From positions 1-64,000 of the forward strand of contig CAKREC010000007.1 of NCBI GenBank assembly GCA_934316925.1: DNA of 64,000 nucleotides, written 5' to 3'. The notes under the pieces were generated by a model. That model had not been told where the DNA came from, made no database searches, and was given only the letters and a program-made list of their open reading frames with translations. The position numbers and the translations under genes were made by a program. Positions 24,792 to 32,838 of this stretch are shown in pieces; positions within the stretch are counted from its first letter, which is position 1; every line of letters begins with the position of its first letter. The DNA comes from an uncultured Eubacterium sp. Its GTDB lineage: Bacteria > Bacillota > Clostridia > Lachnospirales > Lachnospiraceae.

Positions 24792-25646
24792 ATGGCAGTT
24801 TTTCAAAATCAGGCCACCTTGTCTTACAAGAACAACGTTACCAGTTCCAATATCGTCACAGGTGAACTGGTCGAAGTATTATCCGCAACCAAAACACCTG
24901 TAGGAAATACCTATACGGTAGGTGGAGAAGTGACCTATGTGGTTAGTATCATAAACTCAGGTACAACACCGATCAGTGGGGTTACGGTGACGGATAATCT
25001 TGGAGAATATTCATTTGGAGCAGGAACCGTGGTGCCTTTGACGTATTTGGAAAATACGTTATTGCATTATCAGAATGGCGTGCTGCAGGCAACTCCGGTT
25101 ATTGAGCAGGGAGATGATCTGAAAGTATCCGGCATCGTCATTCCGGCTGGCGGAGAATCGATTCTTGTGTATAAAACAAGAGTGAATGTATTTGCCAATC
25201 CAAATGAAGGCGGACAGATCACCAATCAGGTCGTAGTCGGTGGAGATGGCATATCGACAACGGTGCTGGCGGATGCTACGATCACACCGGAAAATGAAGC
25301 GGTATTGTCGATCCAGAAGGGCATTTCTCCATCGGAAGTGGCAGAAAACGGCAGACTGACGTATACCTTTACCATTACGAACACCGGAATTGCAGCAGCA
25401 ACCGAAGAAGATCAGATTGTGATCTCGGATCTGTTCCAGCCGGTACTCAGCAATATCCAGGTATTGTATAATGGTGCGGTAATGACCGTTACAACCGATT
25501 ACACGTATGACGAAACGACGGGACAGTTTGATACAGTTGCCGGCGTGATCACCGTTCCGGCAGCCACCTATACGCAGGATGAAACAACAGGCGCATGGAA
25601 TATAACGCCGGGTGTAACGACAGTCGTAGTGACTGGTACGGTATAA
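24792..25646 (+). CDS. DUF11-type repeat protein without signal peptide
   Basis: Protein of 284 residues beginning AVFQNQATLSY. It carries two copies of the conserved DUF11 beta-sandwich repeat (about 28-135 and 165-280), each with a YVVSIINSG or YTFTITNTG start and a following VTDNL or ISDLF motif. Such repeats usually occur in surface proteins, yet this one has no signal peptide, no membrane helix and no anchor. Similar short leaderless DUF11 proteins are common in spore-forming Clostridia; a spore-surface role is possible but is my inference. GAGGAG lies 12 bases before the ATG. A large hairpin follows the gene. Confidence 0.72.
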   Translation: MAVFQNQATLSYKNNVTSSNIVTGELVEVLSATKTPVGNTYTVGGEVTYVVSIINSGTTPISGVTVTDNLGEYSFGAGTVVPLTYLENTLLHYQNGVLQATPVIEQGDDLKVSGIVIPAGGESILVYKTRVNVFANPNEGGQITNQVVVGGDGISTTVLADATITPENEAVLSIQKGISPSEVAENGRLTYTFTITNTGIAAATEEDQIVISDLFQPVLSNIQVLYNGAVMTVTTDYTYDETTGQFDTVAGVITVPAATYTQDETTGAWNITPGVTTVVVTGTV

Positions 25647-25657
25647 AGGAAGGACAG

Positions 25658-25750
25658 AAAAAAGTTCTTTCGTGAAAAGACGGGTGAGGCGCCCCAAAAG
25701 GCAGACTTTTGGGACGCCTCAAAGTCTCTCACGAGATGAACTTTTTTCTT
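25658..25750. terminator. Very long imperfect hairpin, probable bidirectional terminator
   Basis: A 93-base region folds back on itself. AAAAAAGTTC (25658-25667) pairs with GAACTTTTTT (25738-25747); TCGTGA (25670-25675) with TCACGA (25729-25734); AGAC (25678-25681) with GTCT (25724-25727); TGAGGCG (25685-25691) with CGCCTCA (25715-25721); CCCAAAAG with CTTTTGGG at the tip around a 5-base loop. A run of T ends the right arm and A the left, so it could terminate from either side. It is far longer than the other terminators here and may derive from a small mobile repeat. Confidence 0.75.
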
Positions 25751-25853
25751 TTTCAAGTGATAGAGGGGGAACCTTCGCTTTGCGCCCTCTTGCAAATTCC
25801 CCGATTATAGTATAAAATAAAATAGACTATGAAAAATTATATGGAGGGAAATC

Positions 25854-26939
25854 ATGAGCGACAAGTTGAGAGTTGGTATCCTTGGTGGTACCGGTATGGT
25901 GGGACAGAGATTCATTTCATTGTTGGAGGATCATCCTTGGTTTGAGGTTGTTACGATCGCAGCCAGCCCAAGAAGCGCTGGTAAGACTTACGAAGAGGCT
26001 GTTGGCGGACGCTGGAAGATGCAGACACCGATGCCAGAGGCAGTAAAGAAGATCGTTGTTAAAAATGTAAATGATGTAGAAGCTGTCAGCAGTGAAGTAG
26101 ATTTTGTTTTCAGTGCTGTTGATATGACAAAAGAAGAGATCAAAAAGATCGAAGAGGATTATGCAAAAGCTGAGACTCCTGTAGTTTCCAACAACAGTGC
26201 TCATCGTTGGACGCCTGATGTACCTATGATCGTACCTGAGGTGAATCCGGAGCACCTTGAGGTGATAGAGAGCCAGAAGAAACGTCTGGGAACCAAGCGC
26301 GGATTTATCTGTGTAAAACCAAACTGCTCGATCCAGAGTTACGCACCAGCGTTGACTGCATGGAGAAAATTTGAGCCGACACAGGTACTTGCTACTACCT
26401 ACCAGGCAATTTCCGGAGCTGGAAAGACATTTAAAGACTGGCCGGAGATGGAACACAACATCATTCCATACATCGGTGGTGAGGAAGAAAAGAGTGAGCA
26501 GGAGCCACTTCGTATCTGGGGTACCGTTGAGAATGGGGAGATCGTGAAAGCACAGACTCCATTGATCACAAGCCAGTGTATCCGTGTTCCGGTACTGGAT
26601 GGACATACCGCAGCTGTATTTGTTAAGTTCGCACAGAAAGTTACAAAAGAAGAACTGATCCAGGCATTGGTAGAATTTGAGGGTGAGCCTCAGAGACTGC
26701 AGCTGCCAAATGCACCAAAACAGTTTATTCAGTATTTGGAAGAGGACAACCGTCCACAGGTTGCTTTGGATGTGAACTATGAGAATGGTTTTGGTATCAG
26801 CATCGGACGTTTGAGAGAAGATACGATCTTTGACTGGAAGTTTGTCGGATTGTCTCACAATACCGTTCGTGGTGCTGCCGGTGGAGCACTTTTGATGGCA
26901 GAGCTGCTGAAAGCAAAAGGATATATTACTGCTAAATAA
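25854..26939 (+). CDS. asd: Aspartate-semialdehyde dehydrogenase
   Basis: Reduces aspartyl phosphate to aspartate semialdehyde with NADPH, the branch-point step to lysine/diaminopimelate, threonine and methionine. The N-terminal GGTGMVGQRFISLL is the dinucleotide fold. KPNCSIQ near residue 157 carries the catalytic Cys, and the His region lies near residue 255 (TSQCIRVPVLDGHTAAV). At 361 residues it belongs to the longer archaeal/fungal-like Asd branch that is frequent in Clostridia. It stands alone behind a weak promoter (a TATAAA-like box near 25811). Codon choice is somewhat more selective than in neighbouring genes, suggesting good expression. Confidence 0.95.
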   Translation: MSDKLRVGILGGTGMVGQRFISLLEDHPWFEVVTIAASPRSAGKTYEEAVGGRWKMQTPMPEAVKKIVVKNVNDVEAVSSEVDFVFSAVDMTKEEIKKIEEDYAKAETPVVSNNSAHRWTPDVPMIVPEVNPEHLEVIESQKKRLGTKRGFICVKPNCSIQSYAPALTAWRKFEPTQVLATTYQAISGAGKTFKDWPEMEHNIIPYIGGEEEKSEQEPLRIWGTVENGEIVKAQTPLITSQCIRVPVLDGHTAAVFVKFAQKVTKEELIQALVEFEGEPQRLQLPNAPKQFIQYLEEDNRPQVALDVNYENGFGISIGRLREDTIFDWKFVGLSHNTVRGAAGGALLMAELLKAKGYITAK

Positions 26940-26964
26940 TTTACTCCAAAAGGAGGGTGATCGC

Positions 26965-27423
26965 ATGGGAAAATTTCGTATTTTAGTAAAAGGCATTGTA
27001 GAATACAATGATAAGGTGCTGGCAGTAGAACGCTGGTATGATGACCGCATTTTTGAACCATATCAATGGGAATTTATTGATGGCGAGATGGAATTTGGGG
27101 AAAATCCACAGAAAGCGGTAGAGCGTCTCGTGACAGAGAAGATCGGTGTTCCTGTTCAGGCTGAAAAACCATTGTATACCTGGGGATTCACGGCAGGAGA
27201 GATCTGCACAGCGGGAATTGCATTCTTGTGTGATGCACAGAGTCAGGAGATTGTCTTGTCAGAGGATCTGCATGATTACAAGTGGATTGAAAAAGATGAG
27301 ATTTCACATGTGATCACCAATCAGGCAGTTGTAAAAGATATAGAAAGAACCGGCTATGCCAGTCGGTTCGATCTGGAGGATTTTGGAAAGGTGGACTTCT
27401 TTGATGATGAATCTTTGGATTAA
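26965..27423 (+). CDS. Nudix-fold protein with degenerate Nudix box, first gene of the pyr cluster
   Basis: A 152-residue Nudix-like protein. The Nudix box GX5EX7REUXEEXGU can be aligned at residues 41-63 as GEMEFGENPQKAVERLVTEK followed by IGV. The leading G and the first Glu are kept, but REUXEE reads RLVTEK, so catalytic glutamates are lost. It may therefore be a weak or altered hydrolase, or a binding or regulatory protein. AAAGGAGGG lies just before ATG 26965, and its end overlaps pyrC by 20 bases, tying it to pyrimidine synthesis. No classical PyrR leader precedes it, so a regulatory role is conceivable (inference only). Confidence 0.72.
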   Translation: MGKFRILVKGIVEYNDKVLAVERWYDDRIFEPYQWEFIDGEMEFGENPQKAVERLVTEKIGVPVQAEKPLYTWGFTAGEICTAGIAFLCDAQSQEIVLSEDLHDYKWIEKDEISHVITNQAVVKDIERTGYASRFDLEDFGKVDFFDDESLD

Positions 27424-28714
27424 AAATGGTCACCTTTTGGATCCGGCAAATCATCGTGATGAAATATGTGATTTATATGTGATAGATGGAAAGGTTGCCG
27501 GTGTTGGCAGCCTTTCGTCGGATACGGATACAAAAGCGTGGAAAGAAAATTGTAGGATTATTGATGCAAAAGGCAAGTATGTTATGCCGGGATTTCTGGA
27601 TCTGCATGTGCATTTGAGAGAACCGGGGTTTGAGTATAAGGAGACGATCGCAACGGGTACGAAAGCTGCTGCGAAAGGTGGATTTACCGCTGTCTGCCCG
27701 ATGCCAAACACCAAGCCGTCCACAGATTCACCGGAGATGATCGAAAAGATTTTGGCGATCGCCAAAAAAGACAGCCCGATCCATGTATATCCGGTAGGGG
27801 CAGTTACGAAAGGACAGATGGGCGAAGAGGTGACAGACATTGCCGGCATGGTGGCAGCAGGAGCCAAGGCGATCAGCGAGGATGGCAAATCTGTCATGAA
27901 TGCGGAGATTTACCGTGAGGCGATGAAAGAAGCTGCCAAAGCCGGAATTCCGGTTCTTGCTCATTGCGAGGACAAGAATATGGTAGGAAAAGGTGCCATG
28001 AACGCGGGAAAAAAGGCAGAAGAACTTGGTATTCCGGGAATTACCAATGCGGTTGAGGATGTGATCGTAGCAAGAGATATCTTACTGGCGAAAGAGACAG
28101 GAGCAAGACTGCATCTGTGTCACTGCTCGACGAAAGACAGCGTGGATATGATCGCATTTGCAAAGGAAAATGGAGTCGATGTTTCCGGAGAAGTATGTCC
28201 GCATCATTTTGCCATGACAGAGGATGAGATCCAAAAAGACGATGCCAATTACAAGATGAACCCTCCGCTGCGCAGCAGAGAAGATGTAGAGCGTTTGTGC
28301 AAAGGTTTGTCCGATGGCACCATGGAGGCAATTTCTACCGATCATGCGCCACATGCAGAGGAAGAGAAAAAACAGTCCATCGCGACAGCACCATTTGGTA
28401 TTGTCGGATCGGAGACAGCGTATTGTCTCGCAGTGACGCATCTGGTAAAAAAAGGTTATCTTACTCCGATGCAGCTGGTAGAACGCATGAGTACGAATCC
28501 GTGTCGTATCCTGGGAGTTCCGGGAGGCGATCTGTCCGTAGGTATGCCGGCGGATATTACCATTGCGGACATGGATTCCGAATATAAGATTGACAAGAAT
28601 ACATTCGTTTCAAAAGGAAAGAACACGCCGTTCCACGGTGCCGTTGTAAATGGAAAAGTGTATTACACGATCGTTGGGGGAAGTATTGTCTATGAGGACG
28701 AACCAATGATATGA
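27404..28714 (+). CDS. pyrC: Dihydroorotase
   Basis: Third step of de novo pyrimidine synthesis, cyclising carbamoyl-aspartate to dihydroorotate; cytoplasmic metalloenzyme. The metal-binding DLHVHLREPGFEYKET motif is near residue 60 and the catalytic DHAPH near residue 306. At 436 residues it is the type I (amidohydrolase) form. The start is ATG 27404 (or 27407), inside the end of the Nudix gene, with AGGTGG 9 bases upstream; longer readings of the frame lack a ribosome site. Its stop codon lies within a 17-base palindrome shared with the end of hemB. Confidence 0.92.
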   Translation: MMNLWIKNGHLLDPANHRDEICDLYVIDGKVAGVGSLSSDTDTKAWKENCRIIDAKGKYVMPGFLDLHVHLREPGFEYKETIATGTKAAAKGGFTAVCPMPNTKPSTDSPEMIEKILAIAKKDSPIHVYPVGAVTKGQMGEEVTDIAGMVAAGAKAISEDGKSVMNAEIYREAMKEAAKAGIPVLAHCEDKNMVGKGAMNAGKKAEELGIPGITNAVEDVIVARDILLAKETGARLHLCHCSTKDSVDMIAFAKENGVDVSGEVCPHHFAMTEDEIQKDDANYKMNPPLRSREDVERLCKGLSDGTMEAISTDHAPHAEEEKKQSIATAPFGIVGSETAYCLAVTHLVKKGYLTPMQLVERMSTNPCRILGVPGGDLSVGMPADITIADMDSEYKIDKNTFVSKGKNTPFHGAVVNGKVYYTIVGGSIVYEDEPMI

Positions 28715-28729
28715 CGAAGTCATATTTTT
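28709..28729 (+). repeat. Palindromic repeat at the end of pyrC, shared with hemB
   Basis: ATATGACGAAGTCATAT (28709-28725) is a perfect palindrome with a 3-base centre, followed by T. The identical 17 bases recur at 46648-46664, at the end of hemB. Here it contains the pyrC stop codon and could act as a weak terminator or processing hairpin between pyrC and pyrF. Confidence 0.65.
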
Positions 28730-28749
28730 AAAAAGCAGGAGGAATTGGA

Positions 28750-29667
28750 ATGATAAATCAATTAATTAAAAATATTCAGAAAACAAATGCACCGATCGTT
28801 GTGGGTCTTGACCCTATGATCGACTATGTACCAAAACATATTTTTGATAAAGCAGTAAAAGAGCAGGGCGAGACACTGGAAGCTGCCGGCGCAGCGATCT
28901 GGGAATACAACAAGGGCATTATTGATGCTACATATGATCTGATCCCTGCTGTTAAACCGCAGATTGCGATGTATGAGCAGTTTGGTATTCCGGGCTTAGA
29001 GGCATTCAAAAAGACCGTTGACTATTGCAAGGAAAAAGGTCTTGTTGTGATCGGAGATATTAAGCGCGGTGATATCGGATCTACTTCCACGGCATATGCC
29101 AATGGTCATCTGGGCGGTGTTCAGATTGGTGGTACAAAATGCTACGGCTTTCAGGAAGATTTTGTTACGGTAAATCCTTATCTGGGAACCGATGGTGTGA
29201 AGCCATTTGTTGATGTTTGCAAAGAAGAGAAAAAAGGAATTTTCGTACTGGTTAAAACATCCAATCCTTCTTCCGGAGAATTTCAGGATCAGAAAGTGGA
29301 TGGAAAACCTCTTTATGAGATCGTTGGCGAGCATGTTGCCAAATGGGGCGAAGAGTGCATGGGCGATTCTTACAGCTATGTAGGTGCTGTTGTCGGTGCT
29401 ACTTATCCGGAGATGGGAAAAGTTCTGCGTGAGATCATGCCAAAGACTTATATTCTGGTGCCGGGTTATGGCGCACAGGGCGGCACTGCCAAAGATTTAA
29501 AACCATATTTCAATGAGGATGGCCTGGGTGCGATCGTAAATTCTTCCCGTGGCATTATCTGCGCTTACAAGCAGGAGAAGTACGCACAGTATGGTCCGGA
29601 AAACTTTGGAGATGCTTCTCGTCAGGCAGTGATCGATATGAAAGAAGATATTAACAGCATATTTTAA
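28750..29667 (+). CDS. pyrF: Orotidine 5'-phosphate decarboxylase (type 2)
   Basis: Final step to UMP. The active-site motif DIKRGDIGSTSTAYA near residue 100 carries the Asp-Lys-Asp charge network. At 305 residues it belongs to the longer subfamily 2, distinct from the approximately 230-residue Bacillus enzyme. An N-terminal GLDP motif and a C-terminal VNSSRGI phosphate-binding loop are present. It lies 35 bases after pyrC, within the pyr operon. Confidence 0.93.
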   Translation: MINQLIKNIQKTNAPIVVGLDPMIDYVPKHIFDKAVKEQGETLEAAGAAIWEYNKGIIDATYDLIPAVKPQIAMYEQFGIPGLEAFKKTVDYCKEKGLVVIGDIKRGDIGSTSTAYANGHLGGVQIGGTKCYGFQEDFVTVNPYLGTDGVKPFVDVCKEEKKGIFVLVKTSNPSSGEFQDQKVDGKPLYEIVGEHVAKWGEECMGDSYSYVGAVVGATYPEMGKVLREIMPKTYILVPGYGAQGGTAKDLKPYFNEDGLGAIVNSSRGIICAYKQEKYAQYGPENFGDASRQAVIDMKEDINSIF

Positions 29668-29699
29668 ACTGCCTCGTATGAGTGAAAGGATGAATCAAT

Positions 29700-30482
29700 A
29701 TGTCAAAAGTACAATGTATGGCAAACGTAGTTGAGTCAAAAGAATTGCAGCCGGGGATTTATTCGCTCTGGCTGTCAGTACCGGAAATTGCCTCTCAGGC
29801 GGTGCCGGGACAGTTTATCTCTCTGTATTGCCAGAATGAAGATACGCTTCTGCCAAGACCGATCAGCTTGTGCGAGATCGATCGGGAAAAAGGTATGCTG
29901 CGTTTAGTGTATCGGGTTGTTGGCGCGGGAACGACGGAGTTTTCCAAGCTGCAGCCGGGTGAACAGATAAAAGTTCTCGGACCATTGGGAAACGGATTCC
30001 CACTTTCAGAGAGTGCCAAAGATAAGCGCGCCGTTGTGATCGGCGGAGGAATTGGGATTCCGCCATTGTTACAGCTGGCAAGAGAATTAGAGGGAAATGT
30101 TACCGTTGTAGTTGGTTACCGTGATGCCAATACGTTTTTGCTGGAAGAGTTGCAGCAGGCAGCAGACCTGGTTATTGTCGCTACCGAGGATGGCAGCCTG
30201 GGAACCAAAGGCAATGTGATCGACGCTATAGTAGAAAATGAGGTTACTGCGGATGTGTTGTATTCCTGCGGTCCGACACCAATGCTTCGTGGTGTCAAGG
30301 TATTCGCAGAGAAAGCCGGTATTCCTGCATATATTTCCATGGAAGAAAAGATGGCTTGCGGAATTGGTGCCTGTTTAGCCTGTGTATGCAAGTCCAAAGA
30401 AGTCGATCATCATTCACAGGTTCACAATAAACGGATCTGTAAAGACGGACCTGTATTTTTAGCTACGGATATTGAATTATAA
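29700..30482 (+). CDS. pyrK: Dihydroorotate dehydrogenase B electron-transfer subunit
   Basis: Iron-sulphur flavoprotein that passes electrons from PyrD to NAD+. The FAD motif RPISLCE lies near residue 53, the nucleotide site is in VIGGGIGIPPLLQLA near 103, and a [2Fe-2S] cluster is formed by cysteines in CGIGACLACVC plus a Cys near the C-terminus (RICKDG). Length is 260 residues. It is followed by pyrD after 12 bases, forming the heterotetrameric type 1B enzyme. Confidence 0.93.
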   Translation: MSKVQCMANVVESKELQPGIYSLWLSVPEIASQAVPGQFISLYCQNEDTLLPRPISLCEIDREKGMLRLVYRVVGAGTTEFSKLQPGEQIKVLGPLGNGFPLSESAKDKRAVVIGGGIGIPPLLQLARELEGNVTVVVGYRDANTFLLEELQQAADLVIVATEDGSLGTKGNVIDAIVENEVTADVLYSCGPTPMLRGVKVFAEKAGIPAYISMEEKMACGIGACLACVCKSKEVDHHSQVHNKRICKDGPVFLATDIEL

Positions 30483-30494
30483 AGGAGGCTGTTT

Positions 30495-31403
30495 ATGAGT
30501 AAAGAATTATTAACATCTTTTGCGGGACTTACCTTTGAAAACCCGGTCACGACAGCTTCTGGAACATTTGGATCCGGGCTGGAATACGGTGAATTCGTAA
30601 ATTTGCAAAAATTGGGAGCGGTGACGACAAAAGGCGTTGCGAATGTGCCATGGCCGGGCAATCCTACTCCACGTATTGCCGAGACGCATGGGGGCATGTT
30701 AAATGCGATCGGATTACAGAATCCGGGCATTGATACGCTGATCGCACGCGATCTGCCATATTTAAAAGAGCAGGGGGCAAGAATTATTGTAAATGTCTGC
30801 GGTCGGTCGAAACAGGATTATGTAGAAGTCGTAGAACGTCTGGCTGAGGAAGATGTAGACATGTTGGAGATCAACATTTCCTGCCCGAATGTAAAAGCGG
30901 GAGGAATTGCTTTTGGACAGAAGCCGGAGATGGCAGAAGAAATCACAAAGGCAGTAAAAAAAGTGGCAAAACAGCCGGTGATCATGAAATTGAGCCCGAA
31001 TGTGACAGACATCACGGAGATGGCAAAAGCAGTAGAGGCCGGTGGCGCAGATGGTGTGTCACTGATCAATACGTTGACGGGCATGAAGATTGATGTTAGC
31101 AGAAAGACATTTGCGATCGCAAACCAGACCGGCGGCATGTCAGGACCATGTGTAAAACCAATCGCGGTGCGTATGGTGTATCAGGTAGCCAATGCCGTGT
31201 CGATTCCGATCCTTGGTATGGGAGGTATCCAGAATACCGAAGATGCTCTTGAGTTTTTGATGGCCGGAGCAACGATGGTAGCCGTTGGTACTGCCAACTT
31301 CTTCAATCCTTATGCTACTTCGGAGATCATTGATGGATTGCAGAGTTATGTGGAGCGAGAAGGCTTAGCCAATATCCGGGAGATTATCGGATGTGTCCAT
31401 TAA
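30495..31403 (+). CDS. pyrD: Dihydroorotate dehydrogenase B, catalytic subunit
   Basis: FMN-dependent TIM-barrel enzyme oxidising dihydroorotate to orotate, 302 residues. The catalytic cysteine, typical of class 1, is in NISCPNVKAGG near residue 132, where class 2 enzymes have serine. ILGMGGIQN and the C-terminal GATMVAVGTANF loop bind the FMN phosphate. Last gene of the pyr operon. Its TAA overlaps by three bases the stop codon of the convergent GH73 gene, and no terminator separates them. Confidence 0.94.
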   Translation: MSKELLTSFAGLTFENPVTTASGTFGSGLEYGEFVNLQKLGAVTTKGVANVPWPGNPTPRIAETHGGMLNAIGLQNPGIDTLIARDLPYLKEQGARIIVNVCGRSKQDYVEVVERLAEEDVDMLEINISCPNVKAGGIAFGQKPEMAEEITKAVKKVAKQPVIMKLSPNVTDITEMAKAVEAGGADGVSLINTLTGMKIDVSRKTFAIANQTGGMSGPCVKPIAVRMVYQVANAVSIPILGMGGIQNTEDALEFLMAGATMVAVGTANFFNPYATSEIIDGLQSYVEREGLANIREIIGCVH

Positions 31404-31978
31404 TTGACATGGATCTGGCTGCTCAGCGTCTGTTTGGTTTTTGCAAAAGATTGCTTTTTCGCCTTTAATTCCTGAAACATTTTTTTGTCGTACTTTTGGA
31501 AATTGTATTTTTTTACAATTCTGGTTGTTTTTTTATAATATGAACCGGCGGGATTACAATAACCGCCATTCACGATCTTGCGGAGCTGCTTTTTATAATT
31601 GGTTTGAAAAGGAGCTCCTTTATAATAGCCATTGTTGATTACTTTTAAATAGGCGATAATTCCTTTTTCTCTGGAAGAATATCGCGATCTGCCAGAGCGG
31701 ATACCCCAGTAGTTGTAGCCGGAGCAATGCTCGCCCATGGTGCTTTCCGCCATGGCCTGTGCCATACATACACTGGGAAGAACACCATATTTATCCCAAT
31801 TGTTTTTGCATACTTTATAGATGCTGTCGATCCGCTTTTGCTGTGCTTTTGAAAATGCTTTGCTTTTGGTAGAATTTCCTAAAATAATACCGAGAAAAAG
31901 GACTAAAAATACTGCGATTTTCAGGTTTCTTGTTAGTCGATTCATAAGTTGATATGTTTTGTTTTTTGGACAAAACAT
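31400..31978 (-). CDS. Secreted GH73 glucosaminidase-domain cell-wall hydrolase
   Basis: Predicted peptidoglycan N-acetylglucosaminidase of 192 residues. The N-terminus is basic (NRLTRNLK) followed by a hydrophobic stretch and AFS cleavage region, indicating a signal peptide. The catalytic Glu is expected in SVCMAQAMAESTMGE, and YNYWGIR and the later Tyr-rich AGSYYKKT block match the FlgJ/GH73 fold. There are no extra wall-binding repeats; the basic C-terminus may serve. The start is uncertain: ATG 31978 lies immediately behind AGAGAGG, closer than usual, and ATG 31945 lacks a ribosome site. A WalR-like box lies 62-78 bases upstream, fitting an autolysin. Confidence 0.78.
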   Translation of the reverse strand: MFCPKNKTYQLMNRLTRNLKIAVFLVLFLGIILGNSTKSKAFSKAQQKRIDSIYKVCKNNWDKYGVLPSVCMAQAMAESTMGEHCSGYNYWGIRSGRSRYSSREKGIIAYLKVINNGYYKGAPFQTNYKKQLRKIVNGGYCNPAGSYYKKTTRIVKKYNFQKYDKKMFQELKAKKQSFAKTKQTLSSQIHVN

Positions 31979-32039
31979 CCTCTCTTTCTATTTGATGTAT
32001 ATTAATATATTATGCAAATGTGTCATAATTATTACAATT

Positions 32040-32056
32040 TGTTACAAAAATGTTAC
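32040..32056. promoter_or_regulatory. WalR-like box between the GH73 gene and the DUF1275 gene
   Basis: TGTTAC-AAAAA-TGTTAC matches the WalR (YycF) consensus TGTWAH-N5-TGTWAH exactly in both half-sites and spacing. A third TTACAA lies 10 bases further left at 32032. The box stands in the divergent region, 62 bases from the hydrolase start and 34 from the DUF1275 start. WalRK controls cell-wall hydrolases in Firmicutes, which makes the hydrolase the likely target. Confidence 0.6.
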
Positions 32057-32090
32057 AAAAAGAAGATAATTTGTGATAGGAGTTGAAAAA

Positions 32091-32753
32091 ATGAAAGCAA
32101 AACAAACATCAGAGTCCATTGAATTAGGCGTGATCTTAGCAATGTCAGGCGGCATGATGGATGCTTATTCCTATATTGCCAGAGGAGAAGTTTTTGCAAA
32201 TGCACAGACCGGCAATATGCTTTTGTTCGGTGTAAGGCTTTCGGAGGGGAACTTTCATATGGCATTGCAATATCTATGTCCGATTCTTGCGTTTACATTG
32301 GGCATCATGGTTTCAGATATTGTGAGGAGCACCGTGGCAAAAAAACTGCACTGGCGTCAGGTTGCGGTTCTGATCGAAGCAGTCATGCTTCTCTGCGTTG
32401 CGGTGATACCGGGCACGATGAATCTTCTTGCTAATAGTTTAACCTCTTTTGCCTGTGGTATTCAGGTAGAAGCTTTCCGGAAGATTCATGGAAGAGGAAT
32501 TGCTACCACGATGTGCATTGGCAATCTGAGAAGTGCCACCCAGAATATCTGTAATTATTTTATAGAAGGAAATAAAGAAAATCTCTTAAATGGCATTTTG
32601 TATCTGGGAATTATTACAAGTTTTATCCTGGGAGCGGTCATAGGGAATTTCTGTATAAAAATACTAGAATTACATGCGATAATTATTAGTGCAATTTTAT
32701 TGATTATTTCTTTTTTCGTTATGTTTACAGACAGAGAAAAAGAAATTCATTAA
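32091..32753 (+). CDS. DUF1275 (YoaK-family) membrane protein
   Basis: Integral membrane protein of 220 residues with six hydrophobic segments. The N-terminal GGMMDAYSYIARGEVFANAQTGN region is the DUF1275 signature. The function of the family is not established. TAGGAG sets ATG 32091; an upstream in-frame ATG at 32073 precedes the ribosome site. It diverges from the GH73 gene and shares the upstream region carrying the WalR-like box. The 3' end is AT-rich. Confidence 0.82.
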   Translation: MKAKQTSESIELGVILAMSGGMMDAYSYIARGEVFANAQTGNMLLFGVRLSEGNFHMALQYLCPILAFTLGIMVSDIVRSTVAKKLHWRQVAVLIEAVMLLCVAVIPGTMNLLANSLTSFACGIQVEAFRKIHGRGIATTMCIGNLRSATQNICNYFIEGNKENLLNGILYLGIITSFILGAVIGNFCIKILELHAIIISAILLIISFFVMFTDREKEIH

Positions 32754-32777
32754 TTCAAAAAAATATGAAATACACAC

Positions 32778-32807
32778 TTGAATCCGAGAGAAATTCAGGC
32801 GTATAAT
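32778..32807 (+). promoter_or_regulatory. Promoter for the DUF6110-ATPase operon
   Basis: TTGAAT (32778-32783) and TATAAT (32802-32807), 18 bases apart. TGAAT and ATTCA form a short inverted repeat across the -35 region (32779-32797), a possible operator. Confidence 0.65.
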
Positions 32808-32838
32808 GTAAAAAAATAAAACATAGGAGGAAAAAAAG

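Noticed and set aside
26940..26964. PyrR-type attenuator before the pyr genes
   Set aside because: The interval is only 25 bases; no anti-terminator/terminator pair or PyrR-binding loop can fit.
25917..27050. A 377-codon open frame on the minus strand opposite asd
   Set aside because: The plus-strand frame is a clear aspartate-semialdehyde dehydrogenase; the antisense product is rich in Cys, Phe and Leu, without domain features and without a ribosome site.
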